Assembly: GCF_000737515.1 (NCBI RefSeq) | Contig: NZ_CP006587.1 | Coordinates: forward strand, 4,149,001-4,213,000 | Direction: 5' to 3' | Origin: Hymenobacter sp. APR13 | GTDB lineage: Bacteria; Bacteroidota; Bacteroidia; Cytophagales; Hymenobacteraceae | DNA: 64,000 bases | In this document: positions 1 through 9,232 of the stretch, one piece after another | Numbering within the stretch: position 1 is the stretch's first letter | How the letters are laid out: each line of letters starts with the position of its first letter | The notes under the pieces: generated by a model | What the model saw: only the letters and a program-made list of their open reading frames with translations | The model's database searches: none | Told to the model about the DNA's origin: nothing | Translations under genes and position numbers: made by a program

Positions 1-1337
1 TGCGCCAGAGCCAGCTCAATGCTGAGCTCAGCGACGTGACGCAGCGGGCCGGCCGCGGGGCGCTGCTGCCCACGGCCAACCTGAGCGGCAGCCAGACCTG
101 GAACTACGGTACCGGCCTCGATCCGCTCACCAACGACTTCGTGAGCCAGACCATCCGGTCCAACAACTTCTCGGCCTTCTCGCAGATTACCCTGTTTGCG
201 GGGTTTCAGCTGCGCAATACGGTCAAGCGCAACGCCCTGGACTATCAGGCTGCGCTGGTCGATATCGAGCAGGCCCGCAACGACTTGTCCTTGAACGTGG
301 CCTCGGTGTACCTGCAGTACGTGCTGGCCGAGGAGCTGATCCGGGCCAACCAGACCCGCGTGAACAGCAGCCAGCAGCAGATTGAGCGCACCCAGAAGCT
401 GCTTAAGGCCGGCGCCGTGGCCGAAAGCCAGCTGCTCGACAGCCGCGCCCAGCTAGCCTCCGACGAGTTGAACGTGGTGACGGCCCAGAACCAGCGCGAC
501 ATTGCGCGTTTGCAGCTCATTCAGCTCCTCAACCTGGATGCCGCCGGTGCGGCTGCCTTCCGGATTGAAATTGCCCAAGTGCCTGACCCCGACGAAACCG
601 CCAACTTCAACGACGACCCGGCCGCCATCTTCGAGACGGCGCAGGGCGTGATGCCCGAAATCCGGGCCGCCGACCTGCGGGTGCGTTCCAGCCAGCTGGG
701 CATTGATGTGGCCCGCGGCGCCTACCTGCCGCGCCTCACGTTCGGGGCCGGCGTGTTCACCGGTTTCTCGTCGTCAAGGCTGGCGCGCGTGTTCAGCGGC
801 GATTCTACGGCGGCCATTCCTATTCCGGTGGTGCAGTACGTGAACGGCCAGCCGGTACCCACTACGTTTGCGGTGCTGCAGCCACGGCAGGCTATTCCGG
901 AGTTTCTGCCGGCCAAGTTCTCCAACCAGATCAAAGACAACATCGGCCGGCAGCTGCAGTTCAATCTCAACATTCCGATTCTCAACGGCTTCCAGGCCCG
1001 CACCAACGTGCAGCGGGCCCAGGTGGCCACCCGCCAGGCCGAGCTGCGCGCCGAGCAGACCCGCCTGACGCTGCGCCAGAACATCCAGCAGGCCGCCGCC
1101 GATGCGTTGGCTGCCCAGCGCAAGTTCACCTCGGCTAAGCGCCAGACCGAAGCCCTGACCACGGCCTACCGCAACGCCGAAATTCGCTTCAACAACGGCC
1201 TGCTCAACGGCACCGAGTTCAACATCGCCAAAAACAACCTCGCCGCCGCCGAATCGACCATGATTCAGGCCAAGTACGAGTACACGTTCCGCCGCAAGGT
1301 GCTGGACTTTTACCAGGGCCGCCCGCTGGCGCTCTAG
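1..1337 (+). CDS. TolC-family outer membrane efflux protein (5' partial)
   Basis: Outer-membrane channel component of a tripartite efflux or type I secretion pump. The frame is already open at the first bases of the window, so the gene begins upstream and the internal GTG at 36 is not the true start. About 445 residues are visible. They show the TolC pattern of long Ala/Gln/Asn-rich helices with two homologous halves, for example the stretch ending in QYVLAEELIRANQTRV and the later RRKVLDFYQG end. The stop lies 44 bases before an HlyD-type adaptor gene, so the two are probably cotranscribed. The inner-membrane partner is not in the window. Confidence 0.9.
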   Translation, partial: RQSQLNAELSDVTQRAGRGALLPTANLSGSQTWNYGTGLDPLTNDFVSQTIRSNNFSAFSQITLFAGFQLRNTVKRNALDYQAALVDIEQARNDLSLNVASVYLQYVLAEELIRANQTRVNSSQQQIERTQKLLKAGAVAESQLLDSRAQLASDELNVVTAQNQRDIARLQLIQLLNLDAAGAAAFRIEIAQVPDPDETANFNDDPAAIFETAQGVMPEIRAADLRVRSSQLGIDVARGAYLPRLTFGAGVFTGFSSSRLARVFSGDSTAAIPIPVVQYVNGQPVPTTFAVLQPRQAIPEFLPAKFSNQIKDNIGRQLQFNLNIPILNGFQARTNVQRAQVATRQAELRAEQTRLTLRQNIQQAAADALAAQRKFTSAKRQTEALTTAYRNAEIRFNNGLLNGTEFNIAKNNLAAAESTMIQAKYEYTFRRKVLDFYQGRPLAL

Positions 1338-1381
1338 CTGGTCGCCACGTTTTCAAGTCCTTCAGAATCTAAGACACAACT

Positions 1382-2809
1382 ATGAAAAACAACCGCTTAC
1401 TCTACATCCTCCTGGCCGTCGTGGTGGTGCTGATTGGGGGCTACGCCATCGGCAAAAAACAGGGCTGGGTGGGCAAGCCGGCCGGTACCGAGGTAACGGC
1501 CGCCAAGGCCGGCACCGTCAATATTGTGGAGCAGGTGAGTGCCTCGGGCAAGGTGCAGCCGGAAACGGAAGTGAAAATATCACCCGACGTATCGGGCGAA
1601 ATCACGGAGCTGTATGTGCAGGAGGGCGACTCGGTGAAGAAAGGCCAGCTGCTGCTGCGCATCCGCCCCGACAACTACCAGGCTTTGGTGAACCAGCAGT
1701 CGGCCGTGGTGAATGCCCAGCGCGCCAACGTGGGCCAGACCCAGGCCCGCCTGCAGCAGCTGATTGCCAACGCCAAGCAAACCGAGCTGACCTACCGCCG
1801 CAATGCCTCGCTGTTCAAGCAGAAGGTGATTTCGCAGGCTGAGTACGAGGCTGCCAAAGCCGCCTACGACGCCTCGCAGGAAGAGCTGAACAGCGCCCGG
1901 GCCGGCATCCGCTCAGCGCAGAGCAGCGTGCAGAGCGCCCAGGCCGGCCTCGACGATGCCCGCCGTAACCTCAACAAAACCACCATCTACGCTCCTGTGA
2001 GCGGCACCATCAGCAAGCTTAACGTGGAGAAAGGCGAGCGGGTGGTAGGCACCTCGCAGATGTCGGGCACCGAAATCATGCGCATCGCCAACCTCAACTC
2101 CATGGAGGTGCGGGTGAACGTCAATGAAAACGACATCATCAACGTGCATCTCGGCGACTCGGTGGTGGTGGAAGTGGACTCGTATGCCAGCAAGGACGAG
2201 AAGTTCCGCGGCCTCGTGACCAGCATTGCCAACACCGCCAAAGATGCCCTCACGGCCGAAGCCGTGACGGAGTTTGAGGTGCGCATCCGGCTCTTGCCCG
2301 ACTCGTACCGCCACCTGCTGCGCACCGTCAACGGCCGCACGGTGGTGCCGTTCCGCCCCGGCATGACGGCTTCCGTCGACATCATCACCGACCGCAAAAC
2401 CGGCGTGCTGAGCGTGCCGCTGGCCGCCGTCACGACCCGCTCCGACAGTGCCATGACGGCCGCCGCCGATGCGGCTGGCAGCGCCGGCCCCCGCGTGCGG
2501 GTGGGCGGCGTAGGCGGGCGCGGCAAAAGTGGGGCTACTGAGGCCGCCAGCGCCAAGAAAACCACCGACGTGCAGGAAGTGGTATTCGTCATCCGCGACG
2601 GCCAGGCGATGATTACGCCCGTGAAAACCGGCATCAGCGACTTCCAGAACATCGAAATCCTGAGCGGCCTGAAAGCCGGCGACGAAGTGGTGAGTGGGCC
2701 GTTCCGGGCCGTGGCCAAAACCCTTAAGCCCGGCGAGCGTGTGGTGGTGAAGGACGCCAAAAGCCTCAACAAGGAAGCGCTGAAAGAAGGCCCTGAGGAA
2801 GCCAAATAG
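1382..2809 (+). CDS. HlyD/MacA-type periplasmic adaptor subunit
   Basis: Membrane-fusion protein that links an inner-membrane transporter to the TolC-like channel encoded just upstream. The 475 residues start with a short cytoplasmic tail and one membrane anchor (about residues 5-24, LLYILLAVVVVLIGGYAIG). A lipoyl-like beta domain (SPDVSGEITELYVQEGDSV) follows, then a long alpha-helical hairpin rich in Ala and Gln (about 95-195), the second lipoyl half (YAPVSGTISKLNVEKGERV), and beta-barrel and membrane-proximal domains. The C-terminal part holds a flexible Gly/Ala-rich insert at about 360-395. The closest known architecture is MacA of MacAB pumps, but the transporter type cannot be decided here. 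Confidence 0.92.
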   Translation: MKNNRLLYILLAVVVVLIGGYAIGKKQGWVGKPAGTEVTAAKAGTVNIVEQVSASGKVQPETEVKISPDVSGEITELYVQEGDSVKKGQLLLRIRPDNYQALVNQQSAVVNAQRANVGQTQARLQQLIANAKQTELTYRRNASLFKQKVISQAEYEAAKAAYDASQEELNSARAGIRSAQSSVQSAQAGLDDARRNLNKTTIYAPVSGTISKLNVEKGERVVGTSQMSGTEIMRIANLNSMEVRVNVNENDIINVHLGDSVVVEVDSYASKDEKFRGLVTSIANTAKDALTAEAVTEFEVRIRLLPDSYRHLLRTVNGRTVVPFRPGMTASVDIITDRKTGVLSVPLAAVTTRSDSAMTAAADAAGSAGPRVRVGGVGGRGKSGATEAASAKKTTDVQEVVFVIRDGQAMITPVKTGISDFQNIEILSGLKAGDEVVSGPFRAVAKTLKPGERVVVKDAKSLNKEALKEGPEEAK

Positions 2810-2892
2810 CCGCGAAACCGTATTTCGGGAGGAGCGGGGCCTAGTGGGCACTATTTGTTGTCCGCTGTCCGCCAACCTCCTAAAGCAGCCAG

Positions 2893-2925
2893 GCCCCTGT
2901 CGTTCGCGCGGCAGGGGCTTGTTTG
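2893..2925 (+). terminator. Rho-independent-like terminator
   Basis: GCCCCTG (2893-2899) pairs with CAGGGGC (2912-2918) around a 12-base loop and is followed by a T-rich stretch. It lies about 85 bases after the adaptor gene and before gpsA, so it probably ends the efflux operon. Confidence 0.6.
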
Positions 2926-3069
2926 TAAAGGAAACTTCGCACTTTTGAGGACAGGCAACCGTAAGGCCCCAATGGCGGCCCACGCCCAACCGGCTACGCT
3001 GCCCCACAGCAGGCCCAGCACCTGTTGCCTGTCACGATTCCCCTCATCACCACATCACCTGTTACCTAG

Positions 3070-4059
3070 TTGGAAAAAATAGCCATGCTCGGCGGCGGCT
3101 CCTGGGCCACTGCCCTCACCAAGATTCTGGCCGAAAACGGGTCCCGGGTGGGCTGGTGGCTGCGCTCCAAAGACGACGTGCAGCACCTGCGCACCACGCG
3201 CCACAACCCGCGCTACCTCTCCTCCGTGGCCCACGACCTCACGCGGGTGTTCCCCTCCACGGACCTGCAGGAGGTGGTAGCCGAGGCCGACTGGCTGGTG
3301 CTGGGCGTGCCGGCCGCCTTCGTGCAGGGCGTGCTCGACAAGCTGGACCGCGACTCGCTGAAGAACAAGCGCGTCATTTCGGCCATTAAGGGCATGATTC
3401 CGGGCAAGAACGTGCTGGTGACCGACTACGTGGCCGAGCGGTTTCGGCTGGCACCTACACGCCTGGGCGTGGTGGCGGGCCCGTGCCACGCCGAGGAAGT
3501 GGCCTTAGAAAAGCAGAGCTACCTCACCATTGGCTCGCCCGACCCCACGCTGGCCGAGGACTTCTGCCGCCTGCTGCGCAACCGCTACGTGAAGGCCAAC
3601 CCCGCCCAGGACCTCGACGGCATCGAATACTTTGCTGTCATGAAAAACATCATTGCCCTGACCAGCGGCATTGCCCACGGCCTCGGCTACGGCGACAATT
3701 TCCAGGCGGTGCTAGTCAGCAACGCGGTGCAGGAGATGCGCCGCTTCGTGCACGCCCTCAACCCCACGCCCCGCGACCTGTCGGGCTCGGCCTACCTCGG
3801 CGACCTGCTCGTGACGGCCTACTCGCAGTTTTCGCGCAACCGTACCTTCGGCAACATGGTGGGCCGCGGCTACTCGGTGAAGTCGGCGCAGATGGAGATG
3901 AACATGGTGGCCGAGGGCTACTACGCCGTGAAAAGCATCTACGAAATAAATAAGCGCCTGCAGGTGCCCATGCCCATCACCTCGGCCGCCTACCACATTC
4001 TCTACGAGAAGATTTCGCCGGCCGTGGAAATCGAGCTGCTGAAGGAGAAGTTTCGGTAG
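3070..4059 (+). CDS. gpsA: NAD(P)-dependent glycerol-3-phosphate dehydrogenase
   Basis: Cytoplasmic enzyme reducing dihydroxyacetone phosphate to sn-glycerol-3-phosphate for phospholipid synthesis. The 329 residues open with the Rossmann signature GGGSWATAL (about 8-16), followed by the GpsA core motif GVVAGPCHAEEVA and the catalytic Lys region VMKNIIALTSGIAHGLGYGDN. A TTG start at 3070 is preferred because the first beta strand (EKIAML) is needed for the nucleotide fold. An in-frame TAG lies directly before it, and the next ATG at 3085 would cut the strand. It stands alone, with a terminator upstream and a non-coding or decayed stretch downstream. Confidence 0.95.
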   Translation: MEKIAMLGGGSWATALTKILAENGSRVGWWLRSKDDVQHLRTTRHNPRYLSSVAHDLTRVFPSTDLQEVVAEADWLVLGVPAAFVQGVLDKLDRDSLKNKRVISAIKGMIPGKNVLVTDYVAERFRLAPTRLGVVAGPCHAEEVALEKQSYLTIGSPDPTLAEDFCRLLRNRYVKANPAQDLDGIEYFAVMKNIIALTSGIAHGLGYGDNFQAVLVSNAVQEMRRFVHALNPTPRDLSGSAYLGDLLVTAYSQFSRNRTFGNMVGRGYSVKSAQMEMNMVAEGYYAVKSIYEINKRLQVPMPITSAAYHILYEKISPAVEIELLKEKFR

Positions 4060-4074
4060 GCGTCAACTTAACCT

Positions 4075-4308
4075 TCACGGCGACCAGTTATGGTATAGGT
4101 AAGCAAAAGGCTGATCGTCTAAGCCGTAAAGCTCTATGCTATGGCGAAGTTGGGCGTTAGATAGAGCCGCAGAAGTCAATTGGCATACCTGTAGTAAATC
4201 GGCCTTCGATTCTGCTTCTCCACGTAACAGAAACTCACATTTGGCTATCTGTTCAAAAGAAATGCGAGCCTCTTTTGGAGTCGTCAGTAGGAGGTATTCT
4301 TCACGTTC
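4075..4308 (-). pseudogene. Possible decayed reading frame, no start codon
   Basis: The 390-base gap between gpsA and the next gene is clearly richer in A/T than its neighbours. On the minus strand it holds a 77-codon stop-free frame running from a TAA at 4309-4311 to a TGA at 4075-4077. The translation (starting EREEYLLLTTPKEARISFEQ and ending LYHNWSP) has a credible soluble, helical protein composition but contains no ATG. It may be the 3' remnant of an acquired gene. The family is not recognised, and chance is not excluded at this length. Confidence 0.3.
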
Positions 4309-4452
4309 TTAATGGCTGGAGCTTCTTATTCGCGCCAAAACGCCGTTTCCTTCGCATATCTGCCGTAGTGCTGGAAAGTTCAGATTGCAGAGAAGCTAGC
4401 CATATGCCAGAAAACAGTCATTCATAAGCTCAAGTTAAAGACCCCAAATTGT

Positions 4453-4881
4453 ATGAGCACCTGGGACTACCACAACTTCGACAACGACGCCGCCGCTGAC
4501 CTCGGCGAGAGTTTCCGCGAAACGCCCAACGAGGCCGCGCTCTACGAGGCGCTGGCCACAGCAGCCGAGGAAGAAGGCTATCTGGAACTGGACGAAGCCA
4601 GCGAAGCGCTGGCCGCAGCCGAAATCGTGGCTGCCATCCTGGGCAAGCCCGCCGCCGACTTCCCGCCCGGCCTGCTTCCCGCCGTCGCCCACCTCGAGGC
4701 CGCCGACAGCGAAGACCTGCGCGAGCTGGCCGAAGACGCCGTAGCAGCCGTGCTGAAGAACTCGGAGCTGCAGGAAAAGTGGGCCGAGTCGGAGGACTAC
4801 GCCAGCTGGCAGCAGCTGCAGCAGGACCTGCTGGCCCGCCTCCACGACGAGGACGGCGAAGCCGACGACGACGAAGCGTAG
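4453..4881 (+). CDS. DUF4259 domain-containing protein
   Basis: Acidic protein of 142 residues. The N-terminal pattern STWDYHNFDNDAAADLGESF followed by an Ala/Glu-rich helical body matches the DUF4259 family, which usually begins MGTWG..NFENDDALDF. The function of the family is unknown. The protein is predicted cytoplasmic, with no signal peptide or membrane segment, and ends in a run of Asp and Glu. Its stop codon lies six bases before the next gene, so the two are probably cotranscribed. Confidence 0.8.
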   Translation: MSTWDYHNFDNDAAADLGESFRETPNEAALYEALATAAEEEGYLELDEASEALAAAEIVAAILGKPAADFPPGLLPAVAHLEAADSEDLRELAEDAVAAVLKNSELQEKWAESEDYASWQQLQQDLLARLHDEDGEADDDEA

Positions 4882-4887
4882 CGGCGA

Positions 4888-5321
4888 ATGAATTGGCTTC
4901 TGCTGGCGGCCTGCGCCGCCGTGTGCATGGCGCTCTACAACCTGCTCATCAAGGCCTCGGCCGGGCAGGTGCACGAAATGGTGGGCGCTGTGGTGCTGCA
5001 GGTGGTGGCCGCCCTAGTGGGCGCGGGCCTGCTGCTGGTGCTGTACCTGCGCGGTGCCCTGCCGCCGGTGCTGGCCACCCCCGCGGCCTCACGCTGGCAG
5101 CGCTGGCCGGCGTGGGCATTGGCCTGGCCGAGATTCTGACATTTGCGGTGTACAGCCGCGGCGCGCCGGCCTCGGTTGGTACACCGCTGATCGTGGGCGG
5201 CTCGGTGCTGCTGACGGCCCTGCTGGGCGTGCTGGTGCTGCGCGAGGCGCTGGGCTGGCCCCAGGCGCTGGGCATGCTGCTCATTGTGGGCGGTATTGCG
5301 CTGCTGGCCCGCGGACATTAG
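4888..5321 (+). pseudogene. EamA/SMR-like small membrane transporter, frameshifted
   Basis: Short drug/metabolite-type transporter with four membrane helices, about 144 residues when repaired. The first frame (from ATG 4888) gives MNWLLLAACAAVCMALYNLL and reads up to about LPPVLATP. The family pattern then continues in another frame as RGLTLAALAGVGIGLAEILT through LLIVGGIALLARGH, ending at 5321. Adding one C to the five-C run at 5078-5082 joins the halves exactly. It is therefore either a recent frameshift pseudogene or a homopolymer sequencing error. The second half is fully conserved in character, which favours an error. Confidence 0.75.
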
Positions 5322-5352
5322 GCGGCTCGGGGGGAGCAGCGTGCAGTATATA

Positions 5353-5400
5353 GGCCGCCCGTGCCGGATGATTGTTCGCAATAGTCTGGTGCGGGCGGCC
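5353..5400. terminator. Hairpin between convergent genes
   Basis: GGCCGCCCG (5353-5361) pairs with CGGGCGGCC (5392-5400) across a 30-base loop. It sits exactly between the plus-strand transporter and the minus-strand glycosyltransferase, and T-rich sequence follows on the plus strand. It probably works in both directions. Confidence 0.5.
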
Positions 5401-5406
5401 GGTTTG

Positions 5407-7158
5407 TTATGGCGTTGTGGCTCGCCTGTAAATCACCACATATCTGTCCTGATAGGCTGGGGTGTAGAATGGCGGCTGAGTCCAGGCAGGAGAGTTTTTG
5501 GCGTCGCGTTCCAGCACCACAAAGTCGTAGGTCTGGTGCGGGTCGGCGCGGGTGACGAGTGCCGGCGGATGGCTTTGCTGCAGGGCGTAGTGGTGCATGA
5601 ACAGCTCGTGCTGCGGCGAGGCCAGAAACACCCGCCGCGCCCCGTGGCCAACCAGCCACCGGTACGAAGCCTGCATGAGCTGCGCCTGGCGGTGCTCTGC
5701 CCGCCATGGCGGCAGCTGCCGCCGGAACTGGTACCCCTCGTAGCCGCCAATCAGCAGCAGAAACAGCGCCAGTTGCCAGCGAGTAGGCACCCGCAGCCAG
5801 TTGAGCAGCGCAGTAGCCGCTACGCCTGCCAGAATACTGCCGAAGCAGGCCACAAACAGCAACACCCGGGCCGGGGTAAGCACCTGCTGCAAGGCCATCA
5901 GCAGAAGCGGCACGGCCAGCAGCAGGCTACCTAGGGCCAGCAGGGGGCGTTGGCGTGGCACCCATTTCCACAGCAGCGGCCACGCTGCTAGCAGGCCGGC
6001 CGCTCCTAGCAAGCCAAGGCGGCCATTGCCAGCCAGCATGTCTGCCAGCCCGCGCAGGTGGCCGGCGTAGCGGGGCCAGAATACGGCGTTGCTCAGAGGC
6101 TCTACGTAGCGGTTGCCCAGCAGCCGCGGCAGCCCTGACACCGCTATGACCGGCGTGTACAGCAGGCTAGTAGCAGCTACAACGCTGGCACCCGCCAGGG
6201 CCAGCCTGCCCACTGCTTGCCACTGCTGCTGCCCGCCAAAGCGCAGCAGCAAGCCCAGGCCAAGGGCCGTCAGCGGATAAACAAACGTCGGGATGGTGTA
6301 CAATCCTAGGATGCTGCCACCTACAAAGACCACCCAGGCCAGCCGCTGGCGCAGCGGGCGACGCCACAGCGCCATAGCCGCAAAAAACACCGCCAGCAGC
6401 AACACCAGCTGCAGAAAGTAACCCCGGCCCGCCACTGCGTAGTACAGCCCCAGCGGCGTGAAGCTGAAGAACCCCGTGCTGAGCGTGGCAGCCCGAAAGC
6501 CCATCTGGCGCGTTAGGAGCAGGTAGCAGGCGCTGGTGCCGGCGGTGGCAAGCAGCAGCGTCGGCAGCCGCATTACCACGCGCAGATCGGCACTCAGCCA
6601 GCTCAGCGGCCAGCATACAAAGTTGAACAGCAGGTGGTTGTTGGGAATAGGGTAGAAGCTGCTGATGGCCACCGGCCCCTCGTGAATGAAGTAGTCGAAC
6701 GACGCAGCCTCGTCGGTGCTGATGGGGTAATAAACCAGGTACCACAACCGCACAAGCAGCAACACCAGTAGCAAGCTTCCAAATACAACCTGTTGCCCCC
6801 GCCCCAGTTGCTGCCAGGTGCGGCGCAGGCTTGCACCGAGTAGCCGGGCTTCGTGGCGTAGCTGCCGGGCTTCGCGGTGCAGCAGTTCTGGTTCCCGGCG
6901 GCGCAGCAGCCACAGGCCCCCCATGCTGAGCAGGATGGTGGCCAGCAGACCCCCACGCAAAGCCAGGTAGCGCGCTGGCGTCAGGGCCAGCCGCAGGTGC
7001 CGGTAGCTGCCTTCGTGGTACGTCACGTGGCCCAGTGCCTGCACTTTGGCGTAAGCAGTCGGTCCGAAAATCAGCAGCAGCCCCATGCTGCTGGCCAGTA
7101 AACACAGGAGCCCGACTGCCAGCAGGGCGCGGAACGGAACAGGTGCGAAAGCGCGCAT
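5407..7158 (-). CDS. GT39/ArnT-like polytopic membrane glycosyltransferase
   Basis: Integral membrane protein of 583 residues with roughly 11-13 hydrophobic segments. The first large extracytoplasmic loop carries YYPISTDEAASFDYFIHEGP followed by PIPNNHLLFNF. The acidic pair in that loop and the following N/H motif fit GT-C fold enzymes of the PMT_2/GT39 group, which use polyprenyl-phosphate sugars to modify lipids or proteins. The final 120 residues form a soluble extracytoplasmic domain. The acceptor cannot be predicted. It is transcribed in the same direction as maf, but a gap of about 40 bases and a separate start leave operon status open. Confidence 0.75.
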   Translation of the reverse strand: MRAFAPVPFRALLAVGLLCLLASSMGLLLIFGPTAYAKVQALGHVTYHEGSYRHLRLALTPARYLALRGGLLATILLSMGGLWLLRRREPELLHREARQLRHEARLLGASLRRTWQQLGRGQQVVFGSLLLVLLLVRLWYLVYYPISTDEAASFDYFIHEGPVAISSFYPIPNNHLLFNFVCWPLSWLSADLRVVMRLPTLLLATAGTSACYLLLTRQMGFRAATLSTGFFSFTPLGLYYAVAGRGYFLQLVLLLAVFFAAMALWRRPLRQRLAWVVFVGGSILGLYTIPTFVYPLTALGLGLLLRFGGQQQWQAVGRLALAGASVVAATSLLYTPVIAVSGLPRLLGNRYVEPLSNAVFWPRYAGHLRGLADMLAGNGRLGLLGAAGLLAAWPLLWKWVPRQRPLLALGSLLLAVPLLLMALQQVLTPARVLLFVACFGSILAGVAATALLNWLRVPTRWQLALFLLLIGGYEGYQFRRQLPPWRAEHRQAQLMQASYRWLVGHGARRVFLASPQHELFMHHYALQQSHPPALVTRADPHQTYDFVVLERDAKNSPAWTQPPFYTPAYQDRYVVIYRRATTP

Positions 7159-7200
7159 GTGCGGGAATGAAGGCAGCCGAATAATAGGGCGTGGGAGGAG

Positions 7201-7785
7201 CTATTCAGCCAGCAGGCTGGTACCCGTCAGGCGCGTGAGTTCCTCCCAAACGCGGTGCACCGGCAGACCCATCACGTTGAAGTAGGAACCCTCCAGCCGG
7301 GTCACGGCCACCATGCCAATCCAGTCCTGGGCCCCGTAGGCACCAGCTTTATCCAGTGGTTGATACTGCCGGACGTAGTGCTCTATTTCCGAGAGAGATA
7401 ATTCACGAAAAGTCACCCGTGTCTGGTCGGAGAAAACCACCTGCCGGCCGTCGCCGCCGAGCAGGCAGACGCCGGTGAAGACGTCGTGGGTGCGGCCCTG
7501 CAGGCGCTGCAGCATCCGGATGGCTTCGGCTTCGTCGGCGGGCTTGTTGAGTACGTCCTCGTCGAGGCAGACGATGGTATCGGCGGTGAGCACCACCTCA
7601 TCGGGGGCCAGGCCGGCGCGGTAGGCGGCGGCTTTGTGGGCGGCCAGGTACTCGGCCACTTCGGTGCGGCGCAGGTGGTCCGGAAACGACTCGTCCACTT
7701 CCTGCAAACGCACGGTATAGGCCAGGCCCAGGTCGGAGAGCAGCTGCCGGCGCCGCGGCGAGTTAGAGGCCAGGATAAGCTTCAT
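7201..7785 (-). CDS. Maf-like nucleotide pyrophosphatase
   Basis: House-cleaning NTP pyrophosphatase that hydrolyses non-canonical or modified nucleotides, formerly called a septum formation inhibitor. The 194-residue length is typical. It starts with the family hallmark MKLILASNSPRRRQLLSDLG, has the second motif SFPDHLR, the catalytic-site stretch VVLTADTIVCLDEDVLNKP, and the C-terminal region KAGAYGAQDWIGMVAVTRLEGSYFNVMGLP. The LTADTIV motif followed by KP is usual for dTTP/UTP-type Maf (YhdE). Cytoplasmic. Confidence 0.93.
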   Translation of the reverse strand: MKLILASNSPRRRQLLSDLGLAYTVRLQEVDESFPDHLRRTEVAEYLAAHKAAAYRAGLAPDEVVLTADTIVCLDEDVLNKPADEAEAIRMLQRLQGRTHDVFTGVCLLGGDGRQVVFSDQTRVTFRELSLSEIEHYVRQYQPLDKAGAYGAQDWIGMVAVTRLEGSYFNVMGLPVHRVWEELTRLTGTSLLAE

Positions 7786-7912
7786 AGGAGGGTTGGTGGA
7801 GTGATGGGTTGGAGGGTTGTTGGGTTGGTGTTAATGGGATGGAGTTTTTGCGAGGGGATTTTTACCTGACTGAGTATTCATCTCCAATCCACCAATCCAC
7901 TAACCCACCACT
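7786..7912. repeat. G/T-rich and C/A-rich degenerate intergenic repeats
   Basis: The gap between maf and the DUF1015 gene is made of short degenerate units such as GGGTTGGTGGAGTGATGGG, followed by the opposite-strand type (CAATCCACCAATCCACTAACC). The two halves form an imperfect inverted repeat. Related units lie at 9233-9389 and just before gpsA. Confidence 0.45.
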
Positions 7913-9232
7913 TCACCCCATAAACTCCTGCATAAATGGATGCTGGGTTTCGTCGGCGCGGATGCTGCTGAACAGAAAGCCGCCGATTGTTTTGGGGTAG
8001 AAGAATGTGGATTTGGGCGGCATCACGGCGCCGGAGTGGCACACGCGCTCCACCTCGTCCATGGTTACCTCGCTGGTAATGAAGGCGGCGCGGGCCTCGC
8101 CGTGGTCCACGCGCTGCAGGCACTCGGGGAAATTGCGCACGTAGGCCACGCCCGGCCACTGCCGCTGCGCATCGGGCCCCACAATGCCCAGCACCTTTTC
8201 CAGCACGAAGAAGTGCAGCACCGTCAAATCCAGCGCCTTCACCTCGGGCGTGGTGTCCCAGTCGAGCTGGGCGTGCACCTCGGGCCGCAGCCGGAGCTTG
8301 TAGGCCTGGCCCTCACCCAGATACAGCCCAAACGCCCAGGGCTTGCCGGCAATCAGCTCGGGCAGGTCGTAGGGGTCTTCCTTGGGCATCACCAGAAAAT
8401 ACGCTGCCAGCCGCGCCAGCAGCTTCTCGATGCTGAGGCCCGCGGGCAGCTCCAGCAGCAGCCGGTGCGTGGGCAGAATGCGCAGGTCGTCGGCGGCCGA
8501 GTTGGTGAGGTACATCAGGTGGAAGTTCCAGCCTTCCTGGCCGGTGGCGGCCGGCTCGGCGGCCTGGCGCGCCTGTCGGTACGCCAGCGAGCCTTCGTAG
8601 CGGTGGTGGCCGTCGGCCAGAATCACCTGCCGCGCCGCCAGCACCTGCTGAAACCGCTTGATAACGGCCGCATCCTGAATGACGGCCAGTACGTCGCGGG
8701 CGCCCTGGTAGTCTTCCTCGGTCTGGTAGAGCGGCGTCTGGATGGCCTCGTCGAGGTAGCGCTCCAGCTCGAAGTCGTCGTCGCGGTAGAGGCCGTGGGT
8801 GGCGCTGGTCTGGAACTCGGTGCGGGCCAGCAGCTCGGCCCGGTCGTTTACGGCCGCTGGCAGCGTGTTTTCGTGGCGCAGCACCACGTCCTCGGCCCAG
8901 TCGTAGGCCCGGATGTGGCACATGAAGCCCTTGCGGCAGTACTCGCGGGCGCTGCCCGGCAGCCGGAAATACTGGTAGTAGGCATAAATGCCCGGCAGCT
9001 CATCCTGGCGCAGTACGCTGGCCTGCTGCCACTCCTGCAGCCGCCGCAGGGCTTCGCCCGCGGCATCCTCGCCCCGCGGCACCGACAGATGGATGCTGTT
9101 GAGTGGGTTGCGGTAGAGCGCCTCCCGCTGCCGCGCCGACACTACATCAAACAGCGGCGAAACATAGTCATCAATGTTCTGGCTCAGCGTTGCATTGTAG
9201 CGCCAGCCACGGAGAGGTTGAATTTCAGCCAA
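7913..9232 (-). CDS. DUF1015 family protein
   Basis: Soluble protein of about 439 residues. The family normally begins with a MAEI(K/Q)P(F/L)RGWRYN motif, and here LAEIQPLRGWRYN starts at a TTG at 9230-9232. Later family features include LADGHHRYEGSLAYR and the C-terminal AVMPPKSTFFYPK with a terminal QEFMG. The frame stays open up to an ATG at 9346, but the added residues are only the translation of repeats (HHGSPHHLITK), so the shorter form is preferred. The biochemical role is unknown, although the HHRYE motif suggests a metal- or nucleotide-dependent enzyme. It is a frequent housekeeping gene in Bacteroidetes. Confidence 0.85.
   Translation of the reverse strand: MAEIQPLRGWRYNATLSQNIDDYVSPLFDVVSARQREALYRNPLNSIHLSVPRGEDAAGEALRRLQEWQQASVLRQDELPGIYAYYQYFRLPGSAREYCRKGFMCHIRAYDWAEDVVLRHENTLPAAVNDRAELLARTEFQTSATHGLYRDDDFELERYLDEAIQTPLYQTEEDYQGARDVLAVIQDAAVIKRFQQVLAARQVILADGHHRYEGSLAYRQARQAAEPAATGQEGWNFHLMYLTNSAADDLRILPTHRLLLELPAGLSIEKLLARLAAYFLVMPKEDPYDLPELIAGKPWAFGLYLGEGQAYKLRLRPEVHAQLDWDTTPEVKALDLTVLHFFVLEKVLGIVGPDAQRQWPGVAYVRNFPECLQRVDHGEARAAFITSEVTMDEVERVCHSGAVMPPKSTFFYPKTIGGFLFSSIRADETQHPFMQEFMG

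Noticed and set aside
36..38. GTG at 36 as the start of the TolC gene
   Set aside because: The frame is open from the window edge, and the residues before it continue the helical TolC pattern, so the gene is 5' truncated by the window.
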